Notes: generated by a model not told the origin, from the letters alone. Shown: positions 16,471 to 31,333, numbered from the stretch's first letter. The stretch: 64,000 bases of DNA from Gammaproteobacteria bacterium (GCA_021648145.1 JAKITI010000001.1:124001-188000); one strand, 5' to 3'. Program-made: numbers and translations.

Positions 16471-17637
16471 ATGAAAATTACCGTAGTGGGAACAGGTTAT
16501 GTCGGGCTTTCAAATGCAATGTTGTTGGCGCAACATAACGAGGTGGTCGCTCTAGATATAATAAAAGAGAAAATTGAAGATTTAAAAGCTGGAAAATCAC
16601 CCATTGCTGATACAGAAGTCGAAGAATTTCTCAGAAATAAAAACCTCAATTTTAAGGCAACTTTAGATAAACACGAAGCCTACCAATCAGCTGACTTTGT
16701 TATTATTGCCACGCCAACAGATTATGACTCGAAAAAAAATAACTTTAATACTCGCTCAGTAGAGGCTGTAATTAAAGATGTGATGGCAATTAATCCCGAT
16801 GCTGTAATGATTATTAAATCAACGGTTCCAGTGGGTTATACAAAAAATATCAAGCAAAAACTCAACTGTAAAAATATTATATTCTCACCTGAATTTCTTC
16901 GTGAAGGTAAAGCGCTTCACGATAACCTCTATCCTTCACGTATCATCGTAGGTGAACGTTCAGAGCGTGCCAAAGTATTTGCTAATTTGCTGCTCGAAGG
17001 TGCACATAAAAAAAATATTGAAGTACTGTTTACAGATTCAACGGAAGCAGAGGCCATCAAGCTTTTTTCTAATACCTACCTGGCGATGCGTGTTGCCTAT
17101 TTTAATGAACTGGATAGCTATGCACAGATCCATAACCTGGATACACGTCAGATTATAGAGGGCGTTGGCCTTGATCCGCGTATTGGTAATCATTATAACA
17201 ACCCTTCGTTTGGTTATGGTGGATATTGTCTGCCTAAAGATACCAAGCAGTTATTAGCGAACTATCAGGATGTGCCAAACAGCTTGATTGAAGCCATCGT
17301 GCAAGCCAATAGAACTCGAAAAGATTTTATCTCTGATTCTATTATAAAACTTGCCCCTAAAGTGGTGGGTATTTATAGATTAATTATGAAAAGTGGGTCA
17401 GATAACTTTAGATCCTCATCAATTCAAGGGATCATGAAAAGAGTTAAAGCCAAAGGGATTGAGGTCATTATTTATGAGCCAGAGCTGCATGAAAAAGATT
17501 TTTTTAATTCTCGTGTCATTCGGAGTCTAAAAGAGTTTAAGGAAATGTCAGATATTATTGTCACAAACCGGGTGGCAGATGATATTAAAGACGTTCAAGA
17601 TAAAGTATATACGCGTGATTTGTTTGGTGATGATTAA
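16471..17637 (+). CDS. ugd: UDP-glucose 6-dehydrogenase
   Basis: Oxidises UDP-glucose to UDP-glucuronate with two NAD, feeding exopolysaccharide or lipid A sugar synthesis. 388 residues, the short bacterial form. The Rossmann start is [17 protein letters not shown], then KSTVPVGYT and [20 protein letters not shown]. The catalytic Cys is in [15 protein letters not shown], and a C-terminal substrate/NAD domain follows. No Shine-Dalgarno is visible before the ATG (TTATTAATTT), and it begins only 40 bases after the tRNA with no terminator between. No capsule genes flank it. Confidence 0.95.
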   Translation: MKITVVGTGYVGLSNAMLLAQHNEVVALDIIKEKIEDLKAGKSPIADTEVEEFLRNKNLNFKATLDKHEAYQSADFVIIATPTDYDSKKNNFNTRSVEAVIKDVMAINPDAVMIIKSTVPVGYTKNIKQKLNCKNIIFSPEFLREGKALHDNLYPSRIIVGERSERAKVFANLLLEGAHKKNIEVLFTDSTEAEAIKLFSNTYLAMRVAYFNELDSYAQIHNLDTRQIIEGVGLDPRIGNHYNNPSFGYGGYCLPKDTKQLLANYQDVPNSLIEAIVQANRTRKDFISDSIIKLAPKVVGIYRLIMKSGSDNFRSSSIQGIMKRVKAKGIEVIIYEPELHEKDFFNSRVIRSLKEFKEMSDIIVTNRVADDIKDVQDKVYTRDLFGDD

Positions 17638-17649
17638 ATTGGAACGTTG

Positions 17650-17679
17650 TTAGGAGGCTCCTCTCGGGCAGCCTCCTAA
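17650..17679. terminator. Hairpin between convergent ugd and yihY
   Basis: Arms TTAGGAGGCT and AGCCTCCTAA around a ten-base loop lie between the two converging stops. The stem is strong, but no T-run follows on either strand, so termination may be only partial or need Rho. Confidence 0.5.
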
Positions 17680-17699
17680 AAATCATTGCCAAACAACTT

Positions 17700-19058
17700 T
17701 TACATTTTTTTGATTGCTTTTGAACTGGTATTTTTCAAAGCCAAATCTTTAAGTGTATAGTTTTCAAATGTGCTATTTCGGCACGACTCTACTTGTTCTA
17801 ACAATGCACTGATGGCGGGTTGCTCTGGTAGCCGTTTGGGGCTGAGTAGATGGCCTTCACCGGCACTGCGTACGGCTTTCAATGCATCCAGAACCAATGT
17901 GGTATCCAATGGTTGTGAAGGTAGATAAATAGGTTCATCGTCACAGTTTTGTGTGAGTAAACCATTCTCTTCTAAAGCATCCAGCACTTGTGAAATTCGA
18001 TCCATCGGCATATTCAGCTTTTCAGCAAGGTGTGTCGCCGACCACCCTTGCTGGTTGGCATAATATTTTTTACCAATCAAATACATAATTCTTAATGCAA
18101 GCTGTTCTTTCATGCGAGCGCTGAGATGAAGTTTTTGTCGTTCTATTGTCAAAAATGTAGGGTTCTGGCAATAAAAAGCAATGCTTGATCCGACCAATAG
18201 AATCAGCCACACAAGGTAGAGCCAGATCATAAAGAGTATCAGAGTTGCAAAAGCAGAGTAGATGGCCGTGTATTGGGTGGAGGAGACGACAAATGTGGCA
18301 AATGCCCAATGGGTACTTTGCCATAGAATACCCGCTACGAATGCACCAATGAGAGCGGGTTTAATTTTTACTTTGGTGTTTGGAATAAAACTGTAAACAA
18401 AGGTGAATGCCAGAATAATGAGCAGGTAGGGGACTAGCCTAGTACTGATTCTAATTAAATCACCCAGCGGCTGGATTTCTGCCATTTGTTGTACGACAGA
18501 GTGGCTCATCACTGTTGCAGTAATGCCTAGCGCACTAAAAACTAAAACTGGGCCAACGATAACAACGCTGAGATAGGTGCTGAAGCGTTGCGAGAAGGGG
18601 CGGTTTTTTTGAACGTGCCATGTGTAGTTGAATGCACTTTCAATTTTTTGCATCAATGCGACAACGGTATAAAAAAGCAAACCTAAACCGACGGCACCCA
18701 TCACACCCACTTTTATATTATCAACAAATTCGATAATTTTATCTGTAATCTCAAGGCCTTTATCACCCAGTGGGGCGAGTAAATTGAGCAACGCAGGTTC
18801 GATTTGATTGTGAACACCAAAGCCTTTGAGTACAGAAAAGCTGACGGCGAGTAGGGGAACCAGAGAGAGCAGTGTGGTGTAGACCAGGCTCATGGCGCGA
18901 AAGTTAAGCTGTCCATCCACAACATCACGGCCTACAGCTAAAACTATGCGCAGGGCATTAAATAAAACTGCTTTCCACTTGGGTAGTTGGGTTAAATCAA
19001 GTCGCCAGAGGGTTTTTTGGAAAAACAGGAAAAATTGCTTTATCTTTATCTTAATCAT
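17700..19058 (-). CDS. YihY/BrkB family inner-membrane protein with C-terminal winged helix
   Basis: 452 residues from the ATG at 19058, which lies in the last bases of purN (GACCATGATTAA); an upstream ATG at 19106 lacks a ribosome site. The YihY core has about six membrane helices, starting with NFRAMSLVYTTLLSLVPLLA and including AVGLGLLFYTVVALMQKI and the conserved YSFIPNTKVKIKPALIGAF. About 160 residues follow, including a predicted winged helix (SATHLAEKLNMPMDRISQVL, DALEENGLL). The family was once mis-assigned as RNase BN and its role is unknown. It is probably co-transcribed with purMN. Confidence 0.88.
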   Translation of the reverse strand: MIKIKIKQFFLFFQKTLWRLDLTQLPKWKAVLFNALRIVLAVGRDVVDGQLNFRAMSLVYTTLLSLVPLLAVSFSVLKGFGVHNQIEPALLNLLAPLGDKGLEITDKIIEFVDNIKVGVMGAVGLGLLFYTVVALMQKIESAFNYTWHVQKNRPFSQRFSTYLSVVIVGPVLVFSALGITATVMSHSVVQQMAEIQPLGDLIRISTRLVPYLLIILAFTFVYSFIPNTKVKIKPALIGAFVAGILWQSTHWAFATFVVSSTQYTAIYSAFATLILFMIWLYLVWLILLVGSSIAFYCQNPTFLTIERQKLHLSARMKEQLALRIMYLIGKKYYANQQGWSATHLAEKLNMPMDRISQVLDALEENGLLTQNCDDEPIYLPSQPLDTTLVLDALKAVRSAGEGHLLSPKRLPEQPAISALLEQVESCRNSTFENYTLKDLALKNTSSKAIKKM

Positions 19059-19716
19059 GGTCGGGTGAGTCCGAATATTCAATGGGGTTTTCAAGAATTT
19101 TTCCATTCAAAACGGCTTGGCCGTCTTTCATTATGAGCTGTTTTTGTGCGAACCATTTAATTGCTAACGGGTAAATTTTGTGTTCTTTTTCTAAAACGCG
19201 TGCGGCCAAGGTTTCTGGAGTATCTTCTTCGTTGACAGGGATACGTGCTTGGATGATTAATGGCCCACCATCCAGCTCATTGGTGACAAAGTGCACACTC
19301 GCTCCATGTTCTATAGCGTTTGCCTTCAATGCACGCTGATGGGTGTGAAGGCCGTTGAACTCGGGCAACAATGATGGATGGATATTGAGCACTCTTCCCA
19401 TGTAATGATTAACAAAGGTTTCAGGTAATATACGCATAAATCCGGCGAGTACCACGAGCCCGGGTTCAAACTGGTCAATCAATCTCTGTAACGCAAGACT
19501 GTAACTCTCTCTGTCGGGAAAATTTTTATGGTTAAGGGTATGGGCTGGAATGTTGGCGATACGCGCACGGTCAAGCCCATAAGCTGTTTCATGATTGCTT
19601 ATGACGGCACGAATTTCAAAAGGCAAGTCATATTTTTGCATTTCGTCAAGAATGGCTTGCAGATTACTGCCACTGCCTGAAATCAACACAACAACGGATA
19701 GTTTTTTTTGTTTCAT
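19051..19716 (-). CDS. purN: Phosphoribosylglycinamide formyltransferase 1
   Basis: Third step of purine synthesis: transfers formyl from 10-formyltetrahydrofolate to GAR. 221 residues. LISGSGSNLQAI at the start binds the phosphate. The catalytic Asn/His/Asp appear in LNIHPSLLPEFNGLHTHQRA and VHFVTNELDGGPLIIQ. It is 40 bases after purM on the same strand, the usual purM-purN pair in gammaproteobacteria, and its end overlaps the yihY start. Confidence 0.96.
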   Translation of the reverse strand: MKQKKLSVVVLISGSGSNLQAILDEMQKYDLPFEIRAVISNHETAYGLDRARIANIPAHTLNHKNFPDRESYSLALQRLIDQFEPGLVVLAGFMRILPETFVNHYMGRVLNIHPSLLPEFNGLHTHQRALKANAIEHGASVHFVTNELDGGPLIIQARIPVNEEDTPETLAARVLEKEHKIYPLAIKWFAQKQLIMKDGQAVLNGKILENPIEYSDSPDHD

Positions 19717-19756
19717 TTTAGAATATACTCAACAACAGCTCTAAACCTTTGAAAAG

Positions 19757-20827
19757 CTAATAGGTGAGTATCGTGCGCTCTTGGTCAGCTTGTGTCGGGA
19801 TGATTGTTCCAATAATAGTTGCATGCTCTCCTTGTTGGTTCAAAATTCTTAGAGCATCATCTGCATTTTCCTGGGAAACACAGATGACCATGCCTATTCC
19901 ACAATTGAAGGTTCGGTGCATTTCGTTGTTAGTCACTTGGCCCTGTTCTTGTAACCAATCAAAAATAGCGGGGCGTTGCCAAGCCTGTGTGTCAATATTG
20001 GCGCAGCAATCTTGGGGTAGAACACGGGGTAGATTTTCAAGTAAGCCACCGCCTGTAATATGTGAAATGGTATGAACTTTGATCTGCTCCAGAAGTTTAA
20101 GCAGGGGTTTTACATAAATACGGGTGGGTGTCAGCAGTATTTCGCCGAGTGTTGATCCTTCAAAAGGTGTTTCTAACGTTGCGCCGCTGACCTCAATAAT
20201 TTTACGAATCAAAGAGTAGCCGTTAGAGTGTGGACCAGATGAGGCTAGGCCGATCAGCACATCACCTGGGCGTGTTTTACTGCCATCAATAATTTTTGAT
20301 TTTTCAACGATACCGACACAAAATCCAGCAGCGTCATAGTCATTTTTTTGATACAAACCCGGCATTTCAGCCGTTTCACCTCCGATGAGGGCCGCACCTG
20401 CTTGTTCACAACCTGTGGCAATACCCTTGATGACATCACTGGCAATATCAATATTGAGGTGGCCTGTGGCAAAATAATCAAGGAAAAACAGGGGCTCTGC
20501 CCCTTGCACAATAATATCGTTAACGCACATGGCTACAAGATCAATACCAATAGTGTCGTGTTTATTGGTATCAATGGCGAGCTTGAGTTTTGTACCAATA
20601 CCATCTGTGCCCGAGACAAGAATCGGCTGTTTATAGCGATCGATTGGCAATTCAAATAGGGCACCAAACCCGCCAAGACCATCCATGACACCTGGCCGTT
20701 TGGTGCGAGCAGCATGAGGTTTTATTCTTTCAATGAGCTGATTTCCAGCGTCAATATCGACACCTGCATCACGATAGCTTAAAGAGGTATTTTGGGTCGT
20801 TTTTGATGGTTTGGAGTTTGAGGTCAT
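19757..20827 (-). CDS. purM: Phosphoribosylformylglycinamidine cyclo-ligase (AIR synthetase)
   Basis: ATP-dependent closure of FGAM to aminoimidazole ribotide, step five of purine synthesis. 356 residues. Typical blocks: [73 protein letters not shown] and [13 protein letters not shown]. First gene of purM-purN-yihY. The 239-base gap upstream is shared with the divergent phosphatidyltransferase-hda operon. I saw no convincing PurR operator. Confidence 0.97.
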   Translation of the reverse strand: MTSNSKPSKTTQNTSLSYRDAGVDIDAGNQLIERIKPHAARTKRPGVMDGLGGFGALFELPIDRYKQPILVSGTDGIGTKLKLAIDTNKHDTIGIDLVAMCVNDIIVQGAEPLFFLDYFATGHLNIDIASDVIKGIATGCEQAGAALIGGETAEMPGLYQKNDYDAAGFCVGIVEKSKIIDGSKTRPGDVLIGLASSGPHSNGYSLIRKIIEVSGATLETPFEGSTLGEILLTPTRIYVKPLLKLLEQIKVHTISHITGGGLLENLPRVLPQDCCANIDTQAWQRPAIFDWLQEQGQVTNNEMHRTFNCGIGMVICVSQENADDALRILNQQGEHATIIGTIIPTQADQERTILTY

Positions 20828-20931
20828 AGCGTGTGTCTTGTATTTTTAGTAATAGGATGATGTTATCTGCGCGAAATAGTATCCTGTACACTGTTGCTGC
20901 CGCAACTGAAACAAGCAAGGAGGCCAAAAAA

Positions 20932-20967
20932 ATGTTGATTTTTTTTTTGATAATATGCGTATTATGA
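20932..20967 (+). other. Possible 11-residue leader ORF with strong ribosome site
   Basis: A full AAGGAGG (20917-20923) stands eight bases before an ATG opening MLIFFLIICVL and a TGA. It lies in the gap before the phosphatidyltransferase gene. The spacing and strength of the site are better than those of many real genes nearby, but an 11-codon frame can arise by chance. Just inside it, ATAATA and TATTAT form a small dyad. Confidence 0.25.
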
Positions 20968-21066
20968 TTACTACTTTCACTTTTTGCGGTAGAGCTGGAA
21001 GGGTTGTATAGTGAAAATATACGGGTGTAAGGGCAGTGTGGATCGACTTAATCAGGGGCTCCTTAA

Positions 21067-21629
21067 GTGACACGAAGCGATATTCCCAACATTATTAGTG
21101 TACTTCGTATATGTCTTGTGCCTATTTTGGTCTGGCAGGTTTTAGAGGCACAGTATGCGAATGTTTTAGTGCTGTTTTTTATTGCGGGCTTTTCTGATGG
21201 GTTAGATGGTTTTCTGGCAAAGCGTTATGGCTGGGTTTCACGTTTAGGCTCGATTCTTGACCCAATTGCAGATAAATTCCTGTTGGTCTCATCTTTTTTA
21301 GCACTGGGGTGGATGGGAGAGATTCCTCTATGGTTGGTGGTTGCTGTGATTGTGCGTGATGTAGTGATTGTGGCAGGTGCGTATGCTTACCACCGTATTA
21401 TTGGTGAGTATGAATTAAAGCCTAGCTATTTAAGTAAATTGAATACGGTCAGTCAAATTTCTCTTGTATTGGTTGTGGTATCTGCACTGAGTATCGTGGA
21501 TATTGACTCTCTACTGATTCAATACACTTTTTATTTTGTGATGATCACCACGTTGTTGAGTGGTTTTGACTATATCTATCATTGGGGTATACGTGCCTGG
21601 AGGCATCGGTCTGTTTCAGGACGTTTTAA

Positions 21630-21633
<4 letters not shown>
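21067..21633 (+). CDS. CDP-alcohol phosphatidyltransferase family protein
   Basis: 188-residue integral membrane enzyme. The family signature (DGxxAR-like) reads SDGLDGFLAKRYGWVSRLGS followed by ILDPIADK, which supplies the metal- and CDP-binding aspartates. About five membrane helices are visible. It exchanges CMP of a CDP-linked lipid for an alcohol; glycerol 3-phosphate is likely by similarity to PgsA, but the alcohol cannot be read from sequence. The start is GTG at 21067 with AGGGG upstream. It overlaps hda by ATGA, the common pairing in gammaproteobacteria. Confidence 0.9.
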
Positions 21634-25312
<3,679 letters not shown>

Positions 25313-25526
25313 CCACTGATATTCACCTGATATTTAATTTTTATTGCTTTAGGTGATTTGTTGTTGTCAAAATTAATACATCTTCCCTGCGAGAAGTTCA
25401 TGAAATCACTCTCGCTTAAGCCAATGACAATTACTTTTTCATTGACAGAGTTAAATATCGACGATTATCGAAAAATTCTTAATTTTTATGATGATGGCTT
25501 ATGTCCGAATGAAAAGAACGTGGAGA

Positions 25527-25838
25527 TTAAAAGCGATAGGGCTCTAGTTCAATACTGTGAAGTTTAAACCCCTTGAATATGATCTCTCCTTGATAACGTG
25601 CATCACCGATAGTGGCAAATTCAAAATGAAAAACTCTTAATAGAGATATTTGACCATTGGTTAAACGCTTTAATCGGATACGCCGCAACACGATACTGTC
25701 ATCCAGAAACTGGACTTCCATTTCACCACAATGGCGTTTGGCCAAGCGATATGCGATTTGTTTGATTTCATGGGTACGCCACCAAAGCAGAGCAATGATA
25801 GCAAAAATAATAAACCAGAAAAAATGGCTGAAGGTCAC
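25527..25838 (-). CDS. DUF3301 membrane protein
   Basis: 103 residues: one N-terminal membrane helix (FFWFIIFAIIALLWW) and a cytoplasmic domain with LAKRHCGEMEVQFLDDSIVL and RRIRLKRLTNGQISLLRVFHFEF, the DUF3301 pattern. Function unknown. It is 15 bases after ubiB and probably the last gene of that operon. Confidence 0.85.
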   Translation of the reverse strand: MTFSHFFWFIIFAIIALLWWRTHEIKQIAYRLAKRHCGEMEVQFLDDSIVLRRIRLKRLTNGQISLLRVFHFEFATIGDARYQGEIIFKGFKLHSIELEPYRF

Positions 25839-25853
25839 AAGTGTCTCCGTATA

Positions 25854-27506
25854 TTATTTCGAACGACGACCATTTAACAAAACTATGATGCCAACACCAG
25901 CCAGTAACCAGCTTAGTACGGGCATGGAGCCTAACATAGCGAGTGTGAAACCATTGAGAGCTAACAGTATTGTGGCGGATATGATTAAACTTCCACCGAC
26001 AATTGCAGAAAAGGTTCGCCGATTGCCTAATTTTATCTCTTGATGAATCTTTTTCAGTTCATCAGATTTCCAGTTAACTTGCAGTTTTCCTTTGTTGATC
26101 TGTTCCAATGTGTCGTAGGCGAGCATAGGCAACTTGGGGAACGCTTCCATCCAGCGGGGCGCATTGTTTTTTAGCTCTTTAAAAGCAGCACTGGGTCCAA
26201 TTTGATCACGCATCCATTTTTCTAAAAATGGCTTTGCAGTTTCCCATAAGTTAAGTTCTGGATTGAGCTGTCGCCCCAACCCTTCAATATTTAATAGTGT
26301 TTTCTGCAAGAGAACCAGTTGGGGTTGTATCTGCATATCAAAGCGGCGTGCGGTTTGAAACAGGCGTAACAGCAGGTGCCCAAATGAAATATCTTTTAAT
26401 GGTTTTTCAAAAATAGGTTCACAGACGCTACGAATTGCGGACTCGAATTCATCAACTCGTGTTTCAGGCGATATCCAGCCTGACTGCACATGCAGCTCGG
26501 CAACACGTTGGTAATCACGGTTAAAAAATGCGAGAAAGTTTCCAGCAAGGTAGTGTTGATCCTCAAAACTCAGTGAGCCGACGATACCGAAATCCACCGC
26601 AATGTATTGGCCATCATCAGCCACAAAGATATTGCCAGGGTGCATATCTGCATGGAAAAAATTATGACTGAAAACTTGTGTGAAGAAAATTTCGACTCCT
26701 CGTGATGAAAGAGCTTTAAGGTTAATGTTTTTCTCTTTAAGTTGCTCAACATCATCCACTGGAATGCCATAAATTCTCTCCATAACCAGAATATTTTTAC
26801 GAGCGTATGGCCAAAATACTTCAGGAATATAGAGTAGGTCAGATTTTTTGAAATTACGGTGCAGTTGTGATGCGTTCGCGGCTTCGCGCATCAGGTCAAG
26901 CTCATCAAAAATAGTTTTTTCATACTCTTGAACAATTTCTACAGGGCGCAGGCGGTGAGCATCTTTCCAGTAGCGTGTCGCCAAGTGAGCCAAAGTATAG
27001 AGCAGGTCGATATCGTGACGAATGGTTTTTTCAATACCTGGGCGCAGTACTTTCACAATGACATCTTCACCGCTATGTAAACGTGCGGTATGAACCTGGG
27101 AGATGGAGGCGGCGGCTAAGGTGTCAGAGTTGAACTCAGAGAAAATTTCACTGATGGGCTTGCCGTAGGCTTCTTCAATAATTGCTCGGGATTTTTCGCT
27201 GGAAAAGGGAGGTACACGATCTTGAAGTTTGGCGAGCTCATCTGCAAGATCATCGGGTAACAGGTCGCGGCGAGTGGAGAGGATTTGGCCAAATTTTACA
27301 AAAATTGGGCCTAAATCTTCAAGGGCACGACGAATACGTACCGCATGAGGGGGGTGATCTCGTTTGATCCAGTTCCAAGGAAGTACATACCGTAGGAATC
27401 GCAGTGGACGAAACAGGTGGGTGGCGAGTAAAACTTCGTCAAGGCCGTGCTTAATTAATACTCTATTAATTTCAAACAGGCGTAAAAGCTGTTTTGGGTG
27501 AGCCAT
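25854..27506 (-). CDS. ubiB: Ubiquinone biosynthesis atypical kinase/ATPase UbiB
   Basis: ADCK/COQ8-type protein needed for ubiquinone synthesis; it binds lipid precursors and hydrolyses ATP rather than phosphorylating proteins. 550 residues. [19 protein letters not shown] holds the KxGQ motif that replaces the kinase Gly-rich loop. [14 protein letters not shown] and [10 protein letters not shown] provide the ATP Ala-rich loop and Lys. [12 protein letters not shown] and [10 protein letters not shown] give the catalytic loop and DFG. Two membrane helices end the protein. Its start shares one base with the ubiJ stop. Confidence 0.96.
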   Translation of the reverse strand: MAHPKQLLRLFEINRVLIKHGLDEVLLATHLFRPLRFLRYVLPWNWIKRDHPPHAVRIRRALEDLGPIFVKFGQILSTRRDLLPDDLADELAKLQDRVPPFSSEKSRAIIEEAYGKPISEIFSEFNSDTLAAASISQVHTARLHSGEDVIVKVLRPGIEKTIRHDIDLLYTLAHLATRYWKDAHRLRPVEIVQEYEKTIFDELDLMREAANASQLHRNFKKSDLLYIPEVFWPYARKNILVMERIYGIPVDDVEQLKEKNINLKALSSRGVEIFFTQVFSHNFFHADMHPGNIFVADDGQYIAVDFGIVGSLSFEDQHYLAGNFLAFFNRDYQRVAELHVQSGWISPETRVDEFESAIRSVCEPIFEKPLKDISFGHLLLRLFQTARRFDMQIQPQLVLLQKTLLNIEGLGRQLNPELNLWETAKPFLEKWMRDQIGPSAAFKELKNNAPRWMEAFPKLPMLAYDTLEQINKGKLQVNWKSDELKKIHQEIKLGNRRTFSAIVGGSLIISATILLALNGFTLAMLGSMPVLSWLLAGVGIIVLLNGRRSK

Positions 27507-28120
27507 TATTTGTTATTCTGTAAACGATGAATGCGTGCTTCAAGGCGATCTATATCCATGCGTAGCTGATCGACATCACTTAGAAACGTGTTGACTTCAA
27601 TGGGGTGGGGGAGGTCACGGCTCTCTTCTTGTAAATATTCTGTGGTATTTTGCTTTAATGTGCCGAATGTTTGTTTCGCCCAATCTTGCAATGTTCGAGC
27701 CGCACTTCCTGCTTGATGAGCAATCACATCGCCAGTGTAATGTGAGAGCTGCTCTTCCCAGTCAATGTCGATTTCTTGAAGCATTTTCTGGAATTGTTTT
27801 CCAAGCTCAGTATCGCCTTGAATTTCAATATTGCTCGAAAAAATAGAAGCACTGCTCGGTTTTTCTAATCCTATTTTTGCCAGTGAAAACAGGCTGCCTT
27901 TTATAATGGTATTCGCTGATTCAGGCTCAGTTAGTGTGAGAGTGATTTCTACGTGTTGGTCTGTAAAAGTAAAGTAGAGTGTTTGACTAGCATCGGTCAG
28001 TTCAACCGCGATAATTTTATTGTCGAGTTGGGTAAGTTTTTCAGGTGTTAACGGGTCAAGGCTTAAATAGTGATTAAAAGCCTTTTCCAGCAAGTTAATT
28101 AATGTGTTTGGTAAGGTCAC
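27506..28120 (-). CDS. ubiJ: Ubiquinone biosynthesis accessory factor UbiJ
   Basis: 204 residues. An N-terminal SCP2 lipid-binding domain (about 1-115) contains [19 protein letters not shown] and [20 protein letters not shown]-terminal coiled coil follows ([19 protein letters not shown]). UbiJ scaffolds the soluble Ubi complex and holds the hydrophobic intermediates. It lies in the ubiE-RDD-ubiJ-ubiB run with four-base and one-base overlaps, which supports the call. Confidence 0.93.
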   Translation of the reverse strand: MTLPNTLINLLEKAFNHYLSLDPLTPEKLTQLDNKIIAVELTDASQTLYFTFTDQHVEITLTLTEPESANTIIKGSLFSLAKIGLEKPSSASIFSSNIEIQGDTELGKQFQKMLQEIDIDWEEQLSHYTGDVIAHQAGSAARTLQDWAKQTFGTLKQNTTEYLQEESRDLPHPIEVNTFLSDVDQLRMDIDRLEARIHRLQNNK

Positions 28121-28623
28121 AATAGTTTATTTTCTAGAGTTTCAAGTGAATCTTCAGTATCTTCACTGCCTTTTACTACCACTGTTTTGGCAATTTTATC
28201 ATGAAAACATTGATTGCGTTTATCCCAAAACATCCAAAAGAACCCTAAGAATAGCGGAAGTGCTGAAATAAAATAACCAATATAGCGAAGGATGGCTTGA
28301 AGTACTGTAATATTTCCCCCTGTTCTTGCGTCAACAACATAACAATCCAGTAACATTTTTCCAGGCGTTGCCATGAATTTGACCCACATAAAAATCACGA
28401 AAATAGCAGGCAGAATATTGTTGATAAAAAGCTCAATAAAATAACTGTTGGGGTGCTCATCGAGCGCTTCGGGAGTTGCCTGAATATGGAAATAATCAAG
28501 ACCAAAAATCGCAGCTAATAGTCCAAAAGTAAAAAGAGCAATAATAATAAGGTCAAGAACTTGAGCAGTTAAACGTCGACCAAAACCAGCGTATTCAATA
28601 TTTTCATCTTCACTGAAACTCAT
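28117..28623 (-). CDS. RDD family membrane protein
   Basis: 168 residues with about four membrane segments. The RDD domain opens with [20 protein letters not shown] (Arg and Asp conserved) and contains [18 protein letters not shown]. Some relatives are sodium/proton antiporters, but the role of most is unknown. Inserted between ubiE and ubiJ with four-base overlaps on both sides, so it is tightly co-translated with ubiquinone genes; whether it takes part in that pathway is open. Confidence 0.88.
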   Translation of the reverse strand: MSFSEDENIEYAGFGRRLTAQVLDLIIIALFTFGLLAAIFGLDYFHIQATPEALDEHPNSYFIELFINNILPAIFVIFMWVKFMATPGKMLLDCYVVDARTGGNITVLQAILRYIGYFISALPLFLGFFWMFWDKRNQCFHDKIAKTVVVKGSEDTEDSLETLENKLL

Positions 28624-29390
28624 AGTTTATAACCTCGGTGTATCGCAACAATGCCGGCACTCATATTGATATAATCACAGCGTTCAAAGTCGGCTTCTTG
28701 CATCATTGTTTTTAATGTTTCCTGATCGGGGTGCATACGGATTGATTCAGCCAGGTAGCGATAACTCTCCGCATCATTAGCGATTAACTTGCCCAGAGTG
28801 GGGAGTATCTTGAAAGAGTAAAAATCATAAAATGACTTCAATGGGGGCACAGTTACTTCAGAAAACTCTAGTACCACCAGGCGACCACCAGGCTTTAGTA
28901 CGCGATACATTTCAGCGAGTGCCACTGATTTATTAGTGACATTACGCAGGCCAAAAGCAATCGTGATACAGTTAAAATGATTGTTTGGAAAAGGCAAGAA
29001 TTCAGCATTAGCTTGTGCGTAATTAACGTTGCCAATAATACCGAGGTCGATTAATCGACGACGGCCATTGGCGAGCATATTACGATTAATATCACTGGAG
29101 ACCACCTGCCCGGTCGAACCGACCTGTTTGGCTTGTTGTTTGGTGAGATCGCCCGTTCCGGCGGCTAGATCTAATACTCGATGGCCACGGCGCAGACCAC
29201 AATACTCAATCGCTACACGCTTCCAGATTCGGTGAACACCTAATGACATTAGATCATTCATAACATCATATTGATCAGCAACAGAATCAAATACGCCTGC
29301 GACTTTACGTACCTTATCGTTTGTTGCTACTTGCTCAAACCCAAAGTGCGTGGTGGATTCTTGCTTTGTATTGGACTGCTGCTGGCTCAT
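28620..29390 (-). CDS. ubiE: Ubiquinone/menaquinone methyltransferase UbiE
   Basis: SAM-dependent C-methyltransferase of quinone synthesis. 256 residues. The UbiE pattern: [33 protein letters not shown] (SAM motif I), [12 protein letters not shown] and [13 protein letters not shown], then [14 protein letters not shown]. An additional 15-20 residue polar N-terminus precedes the core. Its ATG overlaps the hslU stop by one base. Confidence 0.97.
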   Translation of the reverse strand: MSQQQSNTKQESTTHFGFEQVATNDKVRKVAGVFDSVADQYDVMNDLMSLGVHRIWKRVAIEYCGLRRGHRVLDLAAGTGDLTKQQAKQVGSTGQVVSSDINRNMLANGRRRLIDLGIIGNVNYAQANAEFLPFPNNHFNCITIAFGLRNVTNKSVALAEMYRVLKPGGRLVVLEFSEVTVPPLKSFYDFYSFKILPTLGKLIANDAESYRYLAESIRMHPDQETLKTMMQEADFERCDYINMSAGIVAIHRGYKL

Positions 29391-30721
29391 TATAAAATAT
29401 AGCGCCCTAAATCTTCATCTTTAACAAGTTCGCCCAAGCGATCGTCTACATATTTTGCATCAATGCGGACATTTTCGCCTTGCCGGTCAGATGCTTCAAA
29501 AGAGAGATCTTCCAGAAGACGTTCCATGACAGTATGCAAACGACGTGCGCCAATATTTTCGGTGCGCTCATTCACTTCCCAGGCCACTTCAGCCAGTTTG
29601 TCGACGCCATCTTCGGTAATATCCAGCGTCACACCTTCGGTGGCGAGCAGAGCCTTATATTGCGTGACTAATGAGGCATCTGGTTCGGTCAGGATTCGGG
29701 TGAAATCTTTTGCGTTCAGAGCTTGCAACTCCACTCGAATAGGCAGGCGGCCTTGCAGCTCTGGGATTAAATCAGAGGGTTTAGATAGGTGGAATGCGCC
29801 TGAGGAGATAAACAGAATATGGTCGGTTTTGATCATGCCAAATTTGGTGGTGACGGTACAGCCTTCGACCAATGGTAACAGGTCACGTTGCACACCTTCA
29901 CGAGAAACATCGCCGCTGCTGCGTTCGCTGCTTTTGCAAATTTTGTCGATTTCATCAAGAAATACAATGCCATTTTGTTCGGCGCTTTGTACGGCTCTTG
30001 TTTTGATCTCGTCATCATTCATCATTTTTGAAGCTTCATCATCAACGAGTACTTTATAAGCATCCTTGATAGGCAGGCGGCGTGATTTTGTTTTTGAGCT
30101 GGACATATTTTGAAACATGCTTTGCAACTGATTAGTCATATCTTCCATGCCAGGGGGTGCCATGATTTCAACGCCCATCGCAGGCATGTTGATTTCAATG
30201 TCAATATCACGGTCATCAAGCTTGCCTTCACGCAACATTTTACGAAAACGCTGGCGTGTTGAGGACTCATCGTCTGTACTCTCTTCACCGCGTGCCGGTG
30301 GCAATAAAATATCGAGAATGCGCTCTTCCGCAGCATCTTCCGCCCGACGTTTGACCTTACGCATTTCGGTTTCGCGTGTCTGCTTTATCGCGATATCAAC
30401 CAGATCGCGGATGATTGATTCAACATCACGTCCGACATAACCGACTTCCGTAAATTTGCTGGCTTCTACTTTAATAAAAGGCGCATCGGCAATATTGGCA
30501 ACACGGCGGGCAATTTCAGTTTTACCAACACCAGTTGGGCCAATCATCAGAATATTCTTGGGTGTGATCTCATTACGAAGTGCTTCATCGACTTGTGAAC
30601 GTCTCCAGCGATTACGCAATGCGATCGCGACAGCGCGCTTGGCATCGGCTTGGCCGATGATGTGTTTGTCCAATTCCTGGACGATCTCTCTTGGGGTCAT
30701 ACTTTGATTGATGTTAGACAT
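29390..30721 (-). CDS. hslU: ATP-dependent protease ATPase subunit HslU
   Basis: AAA+ unfoldase that feeds proteins to HslV. 443 residues. [20 protein letters not shown] begins the protein. Walker A is [14 protein letters not shown], the pore GYVG motif is [11 protein letters not shown], the intermediate domain is Glu/Arg-rich, Walker B is [11 protein letters not shown], and arginine-finger and sensor regions ([24 protein letters not shown]) follow. The C-terminal GRYIL matches the HslV-activating tail. It follows hslV by three bases. Confidence 0.97.
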   Translation of the reverse strand: MSNINQSMTPREIVQELDKHIIGQADAKRAVAIALRNRWRRSQVDEALRNEITPKNILMIGPTGVGKTEIARRVANIADAPFIKVEASKFTEVGYVGRDVESIIRDLVDIAIKQTRETEMRKVKRRAEDAAEERILDILLPPARGEESTDDESSTRQRFRKMLREGKLDDRDIDIEINMPAMGVEIMAPPGMEDMTNQLQSMFQNMSSSKTKSRRLPIKDAYKVLVDDEASKMMNDDEIKTRAVQSAEQNGIVFLDEIDKICKSSERSSGDVSREGVQRDLLPLVEGCTVTTKFGMIKTDHILFISSGAFHLSKPSDLIPELQGRLPIRVELQALNAKDFTRILTEPDASLVTQYKALLATEGVTLDITEDGVDKLAEVAWEVNERTENIGARRLHTVMERLLEDLSFEASDRQGENVRIDAKYVDDRLGELVKDEDLGRYIL

Positions 30722-30724
30722 AAT

Positions 30725-31267
30725 TTATTCGTTGGTCAGTGTTTCGATGGTAGTGTTGTTATTGGTGTAAACACAGATATTAGCAGCGATAGCCAATCCT
30801 TTCTCGACAATGCTGCGAGCATCCAGTTCCGTATTTTCCAGAAGTGCTTGAGCCGCTGATTGAGCAAACGCACCACCGGAACCGATGGCCATCAAGCTAT
30901 TTTCTGGCTCAATAACATCACCGTTACCTGTGATAATAAGAGAAGTTTCATGGTCGGCAACCGCTAGCAGCGCTTCAAGGCGGCGCAACATACGGTCAGT
31001 CCGCCAGTCTTTAGCCAGTTCGACTGCTGAGCGAGTTAAATTGCCTGAATGTTTTTCCAGCTTACCTTCAAAGCGTTCGAACAGTGTGAATGCATCGGCA
31101 GTACCGCCCGCAAAACCAGCAATGACTTTGTCATGGTATAAACGCCGTACTTTGCGAGCGTTGCCTTTCATGATGGTATTGCCGAGTGAAACCTGACCGT
31201 CGCCACCAATCACGACCTGATTACCTCGTCGTACCGATAAAATTGTGGTGCCTCTATATTGTTCCAA
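30725..31267 (-). CDS. hslV: ATP-dependent protease peptidase subunit HslV
   Basis: Threonine peptidase forming a double hexameric ring. 180 residues. The frame starts at TTG (31267) with AAGGAG ahead. MEQYRG precedes [19 protein letters not shown], so a short leader must be removed to free the catalytic Thr. [16 protein letters not shown] and [19 protein letters not shown] are family blocks. I see no sigma-32 site immediately upstream, unlike grpE in this window; it may be transcribed from the xerC side, 66 bases away. Confidence 0.96.
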   Translation of the reverse strand: MEQYRGTTILSVRRGNQVVIGGDGQVSLGNTIMKGNARKVRRLYHDKVIAGFAGGTADAFTLFERFEGKLEKHSGNLTRSAVELAKDWRTDRMLRRLEALLAVADHETSLIITGNGDVIEPENSLMAIGSGGAFAQSAAQALLENTELDARSIVEKGLAIAANICVYTNNNTTIETLTNE

Positions 31268-31333
31268 TGAGAACTCCTTACTTTTTAAAAGTTACCTTTT
31301 ATAAATATATTTATGGCGGAGGATTGTACACCA

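Noticed and set aside
16341-17690. Genomic island integrated at tRNA-Ser
   Set aside because: No repeat of the tRNA 3-prime end and no integrase were found downstream; xerC, 15 kb away, is the housekeeping recombinase.
25358-25567. 69-codon plus-strand ORF between fimV and DUF3301
   Set aside because: Overlaps the end of the well-supported DUF3301 gene, has no clear ribosome site and no recognisable features.
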